Assembly: GCA_003439945.1 (NCBI GenBank)
Contig: QVRM01006574.1
Coordinates: 1,489,501-1,553,500 of the forward strand
Source of the DNA: Dermanyssus gallinae
Taxonomy: Eukaryota; Arthropoda; Arachnida; Mesostigmata; Dermanyssidae
Direction: 5' to 3'
Length of the DNA: 64,000 nt
The notes beneath the pieces are model-generated. The model was not told the origin of the DNA and ran no database searches. It saw nothing but the letters and a program-made list of their open reading frames with translations. The translations under genes and the position numbers were made by a program. Numbering within the stretch: position 1 is the stretch's first letter; every line of letters begins with the position of its first letter. This document shows, piece by piece, positions 56,023-64,000 of the stretch.

Positions 56023-58959
56023 GTCATCATGACCATCAACAGCATCTTCATCATCGATTACCGGCCGTGCCCTACGCATTGCCGTGCACTGCTCACAAAC
56101 CCCGTTCACATTCGAATTTAGCTAAGGCACCGGAAACAGTAACAGCAGAAGCAACAATGGAGAGAACGTTGCTGGTCGACGAGACGTCCTGACGAGCCCC
56201 TACGGGAGGAAAACAGGCATGCCCATTTGACCCCCGCTCTCGCCAACACCGTCACCGCTGCTGGACAAACAGACGGTACCCCCGGCCTCCCCACAAGCGC
56301 CTTTTGAAAGCACCTTCACCGCCGAGGCATAAGAGGCCCCGCCGATATCTTTATTCATGTAGGCAGGGCTGCTATAAACTACTTTTTCCACCACCTTACG
56401 ACTACTTCTACTAGTAAAATAGTAACCGGTCCTACAATTACTCGTTGCTCCGGCGGTAGCGCTCCTCGACCTTGATCGACTTCGACGACGGGGGAAGCGG
56501 GTACGGACGGGAGTCATCACGAAGCGATCTCCTATTCACGATCGTACCACACGATGACACCACATGAGTAGCGGTGAAGCCAGTCGAGTGCGGTTACTTT
56601 GTCGAGATTACTTAATGTCATCACCGGCAGGCGGCGTCTAGGGGAACGTTCGATGCATGTATGTGTATATATATATATATATATATATGTATATACATAT
56701 ATGTTTGTGTGTGCAATGCTAACAAAATCAGCATATACAGCGTGTCTACACAAGTTCTAGCATTACCTAAGGGAATTATAGAATCTGCTAAAATATTACA
56801 GAGTAAAAATCTCTTGTTTAGGCGTAACAGTGAAATTACAAAAATTGGTATATCAATGTGGCTTATTCAATATAATTTTTCAAATTATGCGAGCGTAAGA
56901 GTGTTGATATAGTTGTTTGAGAGATAAACTCAATATACATGCGTGTACAGAAGAAAAATCCTTTATCTGAATGAAATCCAACGTTAGCGTATTGAAAACA
57001 GTTTGCAAAAATTTAGTTAATTTTAATCCTATGATGTGTATTATTACACAGCGGTAGTACGGACAATATATATAAAACACTTTTTCATATATACCAGCCT
57101 TGACATGAATGGCGTAGGTAGACGTGTAAATGAGCAGATATATAACTAGGTATTAATATGGAACAGACTAGCGAATCACACCATGTAAATGATGAGGAGC
57201 AGCTAAGGATCAAATTATTTATTCGGCTAGGTTCTAATAGAACTATTAGACAGGGGTACCGGTCCCACGGAGAACTCGGCACCTTGCTGTCCGCAAGCCA
57301 ACCAATTGAACGCAGTATGACGGGAGAGGGCTGGGTGTCGCACCTGCCTGGATAGAAGAGCGGAATTAAGGACTACAATGGAAGCCCACTAAAGGATTTC
57401 GCACTACAACTGGGATTGACAACGCATAAGCGTTGAAGACAGTATACGTACAAGGAAGACGCTACCCCAAATGCGGCGAAAGCGATGAAATAATAGAACA
57501 GAAAGTGGAAGACGACAATAGAAGAATTATCGAGACATTAACTTTTAATATTTCGATGGTAAACAATGGTTACCGATGAAGGGACAAGCGAATAGCAGAT
57601 CACTCTTCGCTGTGTGCTCGCGGCCAGGGCCGACCTATTGGTCAAAAGAGGCGAAATGGGCGGCTGTGGCATGTAGGATAGCTTAATGTCAGTTTACGTA
57701 TGCGCGGGACTGAGCCAGCGGCGACCGGATCTTGTTATTAGAGCTGGCAATAGCTGGCAAACAGAGAGCCATTGGGCCGGGCCGAGAAGGAGAACCAAAC
57801 TCGTGACAAGGAAATACGTCCTCAAACACAAGAGAGCTAGGAATATATGTCAAAGATAAACAGGGATAAGTCAGATAACACAATTAGAAAGCACCTCAGG
57901 GAACCACGCCGGCGAATGCAAACAGATGAGGCTTACAAAGATGAAGGAATACCTACGCCGCACTAAGCTCCAGAATGTGAGACCGAAGCAGATGACAATG
58001 GTGAGGCTCAAAATAGCCATAAACACACATTGGAATCAAGTAAAGTGAAAGTGTAAAAGGCTACTTTTTGGCTACATGTCCGACAAATGTTAAACGAGTG
58101 TAAACTTATTTCAGATTAATAATATAATACCAGCGTCAACCCTAGAACGAGTGGGTTAAATAAAAAGGAGACGTATACCTCGCAGCAAAGAGACTTAATC
58201 ACTGGAATAGTAGCGCCGTTGGAGAAACATCCGACAGGTGGTAATTGACCACTTACCACCTGAAGAATACCTTTAGACCTTAAGAAGCAATACATCTATT
58301 TCTTCTTTACGATAAGGTGTTAAATAGAGGCTGCTAAAGTGTATTATGTGCCAGGTTAAATGCCGGATAAACGGAATATTTAAGAAATGCAAAGTGGGAA
58401 CAGACTGGATAGGCGAGGGAAAGGAGGGGATAGGGGGATTCTCTGGAGTATTCTGAGATATACGGTATGAAAGTGACATTGATCTACCTGATCGGAACAC
58501 CCTATGTAGATAGCACACTAACTTTTTTACAGGAAGGCCAGCCATTGAAAAATAGAAGCAACGCTGTGTTGTTACGTGCATAACGGAACTAGGGTTACAA
58601 CTGAGGAACAGCATATCTAGTCAGCAAAGCTTGCTATGAAAGCCAACTTTAGGATTATAGGATTGCTCTTCTCAAAGAGAAGACTCTACAACCACGAAAA
58701 GACGATAGCCTTTTCTCTTTTGTTTTTTCAGCGGTAAAATCAAACAAGTACTTTCAACATATGAGACCCTGTATGTTTTAGAATCGTAAATAGCAGCCTA
58801 AATTGCTTATCGAGCGAGGTGAGCAGTGGAATGGCAAAGCCACATGCGGAAATACATCGCGCTGCTCTTCCAGACGTACAGAAGACGAAAATGTATGAAA
58901 GTAAGCTATGGTACGTGACCGGGGTAATATGTACGTAAAAACACAAATGACAACTCATA
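56023..58959. other. Stretch without clear gene; (TA)n, possible eroded LINE pieces
   Basis: A TA run lies at 56667-56707. A 106-codon Arg/Ser-rich frame at 56200-56520 (-) has no recognised domain. Near 57370-57430 (+) the phrase NGSPLKDFALQLGLTTHK resembles part of a LINE endonuclease. The following 1 kb has many stops, with further lysine-rich phrases (INTHWNQVK near 58023) that may be an old LINE. The evidence is too thin for a separate call. Confidence 0.35.
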
Positions 58960-58984
58960 GGCGGGAGTAACTATGACTCTCTTA
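58960..58984 (+). rRNA. 28S rRNA fragment ending at the R2 integration site
   Basis: 25 nt match the deeply conserved 28S sequence that lies immediately upstream of the R2 insertion site (begins GGCGGGAGTAACTATG, ends CTCTCTTA). The sequence before 58960 and after 58984 is not 28S. It is therefore an isolated leader carried with an R2 5' end and not part of an rDNA unit. Confidence 0.85.
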
Positions 58985-59051
58985 CCGGCCTTGGTCTGCT
59001 GGCGCACGACTTCCGCGCGCTGCGGGGACCTTCACGGGGCCCCCTTGTAAG
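58961..59051 (+). ncRNA. Candidate HDV-like self-cleaving ribozyme at R2 5' end
   Basis: R2 elements are known to release their 5' end through an HDV-like ribozyme that can include upstream 28S sequence. Here the 28S-derived GCGGGAG (58961-58967) can pair with CTTCCGC (59010-59016), seven pairs with one G-U, as a P1 stem. CTTAC (58981-58985) can pair with GTAAG (59047-59051). A complete double pseudoknot could not be assigned by hand, so this is tentative. The 28S match starting at or next to this G is the expected product of such cleavage. Confidence 0.4.
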
Positions 59052-59620
59052 TTAGTCAGACGTTACAAACTCCCAATAGTAACACTCCCGTGTTTTAACA
59101 ACTAACCGGGGGGCAAAGCATACGATAGAAACTGGGTGTCAACGAATTTATATTGTCATCCTGTCGTGGCCCATTCGAGGGCTGTTAAGGCTATTGCCAA
59201 TACGGAGGGACCGTTCTGCACGTGGACCCCCGGGCCGGACGGTTAATGCCCCGGGTGACACCCGGTGGTACCGTCCGGGACGCCTGCTGCCTTGGCTTAA
59301 TAGGCAAAATGAGTGAGAAGTGGCCACATGAAAGCAGACCACCGGTCGAGAGGACTTTCTGGCCCCGTAATCACGGGGAACCCCTGCGCTGGAGTGGGTC
59401 TAACTCCCCTTTAAAAGGGGGACGGTGCAATATTCTGGTGTGTAACGCGGAATCGCGAGGTGAACGCGTCTAATCGGTACGGTGGAGTAGTGTGGTACCC
59501 CCATTCCGAACCTCGATAGGGGGGAGGGTGGGGGAGCTGCTGGCCTATCTATTCGGGCTGGCGGGCCCTCCCGTCAAAGGCTCGCGCGTATTAAATCGCG
59601 GGCGGCGGGAGTGTAAGTAT
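58985..59620 (+). mobile_element. R2-type retrotransposon, 5' end fragment
   Basis: GC-rich sequence beginning exactly where R2 joins 28S DNA. No RT, zinc finger or endonuclease motif follows in any plus frame, so only the 5' UTR region (and perhaps a little eroded coding DNA) is kept. A nested hairpin lies at 59235-59278. The 3' part of the element and the downstream 28S flank are absent. This is the reverse of usual 5' truncation and implies a later deletion or rearrangement, or an assembly joint. The right boundary is uncertain; composition changes near 59620. Confidence 0.7.
59235..59278 (+). other. Nested RNA hairpin in the R2-type 5' region
   Basis: CCGGACGG (59235-59242) pairs perfectly with CCGTCCGG (59271-59278). 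Inside it, CCGGGTGACACCCGG (59251-59265) forms a second stem. This is strong local structure consistent with a structured 5' UTR. Confidence 0.75.
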
Positions 59621-59629
59621 TTCTCTCTT

Positions 59630-59932
59630 TTAGTAGTAGAAATAACGACTTAGGGAAGCCTCGTAGCACTGACAGGATGCAGGGTAAACAGCGCGGGGCA
59701 AAACGTATGCATCGACAGCAGTCGGTAGACTGTGCGAATTACCACACGGCGCACAACATATCGGTTGACGTAGTGCCCCGACAGGATGGCGATTTTCGAT
59801 AGCCCAAAAGTCAGGATAGCCGCGTATCATATTGCATCCACAGTTTGGGCACAAGAGGAAGCATCGAGATCGGCATAAAAACTCACTTGGTGGCCTGAGG
59901 GTGCATTTTATTTTGGTGCAAGTCCTGCGCAT
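59630..59932 (-). CDS. Hypothetical Cys-rich ORF
   Basis: 100 codons from ATG. Cysteines are clustered (CRSRC, CPNCGC, CCAPC, CQC), like a metal-binding module, within residues ~19-92. No known domain was recognised, no transmembrane segment is seen, and no splice context could be proved. It lies on the opposite strand just after the R2-type fragment. It could be a host exon, a remnant of an element's zinc-finger region, or a chance frame. Confidence 0.25.
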   Translation of the reverse strand: MRRTCTKIKCTLRPPSEFLCRSRCFLLCPNCGCNMIRGYPDFWAIENRHPVGALRQPICCAPCGNSHSLPTAVDAYVLPRAVYPASCQCYEASLSRYFYY

Positions 59933-60019
59933 TGTTTGTTTCGGTTGTTGTTTATAGCCGTCAATGAATATTTTGTAACAATATCAATGCACATTGAAGA
60001 AAATGCATATGATAAAAAA

Positions 60020-60022
<3 letters not shown>

Positions 60023-60073
<51 letters not shown>
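60023..60073. repeat. (TA)n microsatellite
   Basis: About 50 bp of TA. Confidence 0.95.
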
Positions 60074-60076
<3 letters not shown>

Positions 60077-60324
60077 ATAGATATAACTCAATAACCATTC
60101 AGCTTTCACGAGGCTATGAATATATAAAAAAAAACCTAAATGTATAAATCTGTGTTACGAAGGAAAAACTACCTCTTCTCTCCATCTTGTCGATGAGATG
60201 TATCGGTTTCTTTTTGAGAACGATCTCTCAAATAGTCTACAGCACAGTCTCACAAAGATCTATTGCACAGGGAACGAACTGCTCAATGCATAGTTGACAG
60301 ACTCATAGACGTAGAAACAGCGAA

Positions 60325-60347
60325 TAATAATAATAATAATAATAATA

Positions 60348-60445
<98 letters not shown>
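60325..60445. repeat. (AAT)n microsatellite, about 120 bp
   Basis: AAT run with one phase break near 60350. No RLE-LINE C-terminus was found upstream. Confidence 0.95.
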
Positions 60446-61275
60446 GGCTTTTTTGTTTCAAAAGTTCCGCGAGAAGGTGTCTGGTACAAACAGTTAGTTT
60501 TAAGGCTCGAAATATTATCCTGCAACTCAGTATGCGAATTTAATACTAAACATTTAAATGTCTTTCTTTAAATACGAGAAATTACTCGTACATACTTTGA
60601 GATGACTGAAATGACAGCAGCATGTACAGTTTAAGAACAAGTAACGGTAGTCAAAATGGCTGGTGGCACGCTTATCCCGTTAGGAAAAGAGGTGTTTTTC
60701 TTGGCAGTGCACCCGTTGTTTGGTAGGAATACCAACCATATTTTTCCGGTGTTTGCGTTGAGGGGTTGCATTACCGGCAAGCTGTGTAACTTGCCGGCAT
60801 ATAAGAAAAACGCTTCTCCGGGCGCGGTCACCGACCTCCTGCCTTTTTCTATTTTTCCCAGTGTAAACTCTGTTGGTCTCTGCGTTCCACAACAGGGCCC
60901 CGATGTGTCGAAGTAAGGTTCGGCTGGTTACTTTAATTGTTATTTTAATGCCGGTACACGCGTTACACCATGGACGGACGCTCACAAATTACTCTTATTA
61001 GAGATTCCGGGTAGGGTCTTCTATATAGAGCTTGGACATGTTTGCACACACTGCAGCTCGGCCTCTAGATTCATTTGACTCATCGCTGGCGAATTCGTTG
61101 ATCAGTGCATCGGCAGTCCCAGTGCGCACGAATTCACCGCTTTGCTGATCGGACATTTCAACCCCCAATAAGCTTTTCGTGCTCTGTGTACGCTCTTTCA
61201 TGTTTTAGCTGTTCAAAGCTTTGCAAGATACGCAGGCTTTCTAGAACTCTTTTCTTACAAACATACATCAGCGTT
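60446..61275. other. Stretch with two unexplained short ORFs
   Basis: 86 codons at 60656-60916 (+), followed directly by a GTAAGG at the stop, and 67 codons at 60998-61201 (-). Neither has a recognised motif. An inverted repeat CCGGCAAG/CTTGCCGG lies at 60774-60797. Confidence 0.35.
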
Positions 61276-61344
61276 CTATGAGATGACGCGCAAACGTATG
61301 CATATATCAATAATAATTGTGGTTCGGTTACGTATATTACTAAA

Positions 61345-61713
61345 CAGCAAAAGGTTGTCCTGTTTCACCAGGACAATGCTCCCGCACACAAGTCGCGGCA
61401 AGCAACGGCAAAACTGGCCCAACTGAGGTTCGAACTTATTGAAAAACCTTCCCCCTCTGATTATTTCCTCTTCGGACATTTGAAGAATAGTCTCGGTGGA
61501 AAGCGTTTTTCCAGCAATGAAGAGGTTAAGGCTGCTGTCAATGCCTATTTTCAGTCTAAAGACGCGGAATTCTACTCAAGAGGTATAAATGCTCTGAAAA
61601 ATCGGTGGGAAAAGTGTATTGAGCATCTCGGGGAGTATATCGAATAAGAAAAAATTAAAAACAAGATTTGGAAAATTCTTGGTTTTCATTTTAAGAACTT
61701 GTTGAACTACCTG
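61345..61713 (+). pseudogene. mariner-type transposase, C-terminal half with core deletion
   Basis: The frame reads VVLFHQDNAPAHKSRQ…PSPSDYFLFGHLKNSLGGKRF…YFQSKDAEFYSRGINALKNRW and ends at a TAA at 61646-61648. QDNAPAH and SDYFLF hold the second and third Asp of the D,D34D catalytic triad, but only 28 residues separate them; about six residues of the HPPYSPDLAPSDYF-type segment are missing. The N-terminal half is absent. After the stop, about 65 bp run to GTTGAACTACCTG|TA near 61712, which looks like the outer end of the terminal inverted repeat (reading CAGGTAGTTCAAC inward) next to a TA target. Inactive. Confidence 0.85.
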
Positions 61714-61914
61714 TATATGCGGGGTTTGCTTGCATTATATATACTCCAAGCAAACTCAAATAAATAGAAAAATAAGCATACTCAAGAAGAATCGTAATAT
61801 GTGATAACGCCTTTATATCGAGCGCGTTGGCTGTAAATTGGAATACAAATTTGGTAAATTGGATTATTACTAATTTATAATGGTAACTCTGTGCTAACTG
61901 TGTTGTTGTCAACC
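61714..61914. other. Stretch without recognisable gene
   Basis: AT-rich spacer between the mariner relic and the SINE. Nothing was recognised. Confidence 0.5.
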
Positions 61915-62113
61915 GAGCAAGATGGCTTAGTGGCTAAGCCTCTGTCTTGCATTCCGGAGGACTGGGTTCGAGACCCAGACCGGCCACTCTTAAATTGGTT
62001 TGCATGGTTCCCAATTTAAACAAGATAAATGCCGAAGTGGATTAAAAATTAGCCATGACATGAAAAAACCGTACACGGGCGTTACCCTTACGGAAAAATC
62101 TAAAAAAAAAAAA
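61915..62113 (+). mobile_element. tRNA-derived SINE, family A, copy 3
   Basis: The best-preserved copy, with A box TGGCTTAGTGGC (61922-61933), B box GGTTCGAGACC (61965-61975), the family body (AAATTGGTTTGCATGGTT, GCCATGACATGAAAAAACCG) and an A-rich tail. The intact internal promoter and clean tail suggest recent activity. Confidence 0.92.
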
Positions 62114-64000
62114 TCAATAAAAAGGCACAGTAACTATCAATAGAGCAGGGATATGAAATGGCAACGTAGCCCCAAAGGTCAGATAAACCAATCAAGCCAC
62201 GAGAACACCGGCGAAACTGCTTCTCGGGTCAGTGATCTCGACAGTAGTGATTTCGGGCAGAGTTCCGACTGAATGGATGCAGAGGGCCGACACATACACA
62301 CTGTGGGATGTCCTAGTTCAGTCGCAAACGGCCCGGCTGAACATAATGGAGGATGGGAAGCACGACATCGACAATGACGCTAACGATGCCGCTGAAAGCA
62401 GTGAAATTGCCAGTTGGATCCGGCTTGAAGGGTCAGTAGAGCAGAGGGGAACAAATCCCAGCGGCGTTTCATTTGCAGCAACGCTGTTTGAGAGAGCAGG
62501 CAAAACGTGTAGACGCATTCACGCTTTTTTGCCAGCCCAGTTTCGCTTCCCCCTGCTGTTCCGAACAGAGGCGTACCAGGAGAAGAAGGAAACGAAGGTT
62601 GAGCGGCAGCACGAGAAGGAGAAAGAGCGCTCTCCACACAACTGCGGTAAAATCCGCGAAGTTTGCCATGTCCCAAGTCCCAGAAGGGCGCCGCCGTTGT
62701 AGACAAGCAAGTTCGAACAGCCAGCGGCCCCGTTATGAATGACGGGCGGCGAGCGATGCCCCACGGATGGGGCAGGCCAGCAAGCTGTCATTCAGCGCAG
62801 CAGGGTTAACTGCAGCGGTAACAGTAACAAACACAATCTGGCCTGACACATCATCCCGGGAGGATCATCCCGCATGCTGAAACAGACCCAGCAAGAGGGA
62901 AAGGGAACGAAGTACAGCGAGCCAGCGAAGAAGATAGAAAGAAAGAAAAGGTATTGAAAAAGACGCGGAAAAGGGCCCAGGCAGGGTGGTGTCGAGGCAT
63001 AACGAGACGAGACAGCATAGAGGAAATGAAGGCAAAATACTTGGACAGAGGGGCCCGGAGTGGCGGCGGCGGCGACACTGGGGCGTCGCCATTGCCTAAC
63101 AGAGAGAGAGCAACAACTATGCGGGCCGTCGTCGCATTCGAACAAGCCTTCCTACAGGTGGGTCTGGCTAGCTGAACGCGTTGTAGTAGCCTCGGGGTGA
63201 GCCTGCCCTTCCGGTGACAACTGATCTAGCGCGTCATCACTTGTAGGCGATGTTCTTAGCCCCGACCTCTCCCCGGGCTCCTTTGTTATCCGCTTCGTTT
63301 CTCCCGTTTCTGTTTCTCTAAACGCTGATGAAGTGCTGCATATACGACGCGTGGCAAACGACAAAGGCGGTTAGGTGAGCTTCATCAGCTACTGCCACAG
63401 AGACAGATAGATGATTTGAAGTAACCGGCGGGGCAGCAGTAAATGGGCGCATTCTGCTCGCACTGTGTCGCCTTGAGGCGAGCTGGTTTTGAGGCTAAAA
63501 GTAATTAGTGTTATGCGGAACCAAGAAGCGGACGATAAAGTGACTGACAGCTGATATAAATACCGATATCGGAACATTGATACAAACCCATCGCCCGCTA
63601 TAGTTACACGGAATCACACTAGAGACACCCACGTGGAACATATGTAGAACCTTGTCTGTAATAAGAGTGCACCGAAACCTGCCAAGAAGACGTGTCACTC
63701 ATCTAGATCAGCCACTCACGACCACAACTTACTATGTACGCGATGCCCTCTGCATATCAACAGTATTTAGAGACAACGTTTCTTTATGCAATTATGATCC
63801 GAAATTTAGATGCAGACCGAATTTGTATAGAGGTTTTTAGCGCCGGTGCAACAAGCCAGTGAAGCAGCAAGGTTCCGGCGCGTCTAACTTAATGAGTTGC
63901 GGACGTACATAGATGCCGCTACAACTGCCGCCTCATACATTGCACGTACGTACGAAAAACTCCCCTTTATGATGGTGTGTTTTATACCATATTTATACCG
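62114..64000. other. GC-richer stretch without recognisable gene
   Basis: Overlapping open frames on both strands between 62232 and 63175, the longest being 156 codons (62232-62702, +), reflect higher GC and fewer stops. None shows a recognised domain. Exons of an unknown host gene cannot be excluded. Confidence 0.4.

Noticed and set aside
57360..58300. Additional LINE with endonuclease and RT
   Set aside because: One phrase (NGSPLKDFALQLGL) resembles an endonuclease segment, but catalytic motifs and RT signatures could not be found. Kept only as a remark.
62232..62702. 156-codon host exon
   Set aside because: Equally long frames overlap it on the other strand. GC-rich composition explains them and no domain was recognised.

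Overview
This is a 64 kb piece of a large, repeat-rich animal nuclear genome. No host protein-coding gene, intact tRNA, rRNA or snRNA gene, operon or CRISPR array could be supported. An arthropod host is plausible: there is a mariner relic, non-LTR elements with restriction-like endonucleases, and an R2-type 28S junction. The species cannot be read from the sequence. Nearly everything recognisable is a transposable element, a SINE, or simple or tandem repeat. More than twenty (TA)n tracts and many (TAA)n, (TTG)n and (GA)n tracts are scattered throughout.

Left part (1-9 kb): a trinucleotide tract, a tRNA-derived SINE, a two-copy repeat, and then a nearly intact APE-type LINE on the minus strand (3829-7521). 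The LINE lies inside a 16-bp minisatellite, and the two halves of the array join in phase across it. Its gag-like ORF1 and its endonuclease/reverse transcriptase ORF2 are in the same frame, separated by one UGA.

Middle (9-50 kb): decayed DNA with many truncated relics of non-LTR elements that encode a restriction-like endonuclease (RLE). They lie near 13.6, 18.3, 22.5-24.0, 26.1-26.8, 33.7, 34.9, 35.2 and 41.6 kb. There is also an eroded APE-type LINE (16.9-18.2 kb), several tRNA-derived SINEs of three clear families plus one possible fourth, a two-copy interspersed repeat (29.4 and 30.8 kb), minisatellites at 28.9 and 31.9 kb, and a long imperfect hairpin at 22.2-22.4 kb.

Right part (51-56 kb): the centrepiece is an apparently full-length RLE-type non-LTR retrotransposon on the minus strand, lying within (TAA)n. 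It has two intact ORFs: a 586-codon gag-like ORF1 with three zinc knuckles, and a 978-codon ORF2 with a C2H2 finger, RT with YLDD, a CCHC motif and an RLE. RLE elements are mostly described with a single ORF, so the gag ORF is the most unusual feature here. The 13.6 kb relic shares its ORF2 C-terminus and 3' UTR, so the family has several copies. At 58.96 kb about 25 nt of 28S rRNA sequence, ending at the R2 integration site, leads into a GC-rich structured stretch. This looks like the 5' end of an R2 element. A mariner 3' half with a deletion in its catalytic core (61.3-61.7 kb) and another SINE (61.9 kb) follow.

The parts form no host pathway. The window is a nested record of retrotransposition: autonomous LINEs that supply RT and endonuclease, SINEs that probably depend on such machinery, and microsatellites used as target sites or left as tails.
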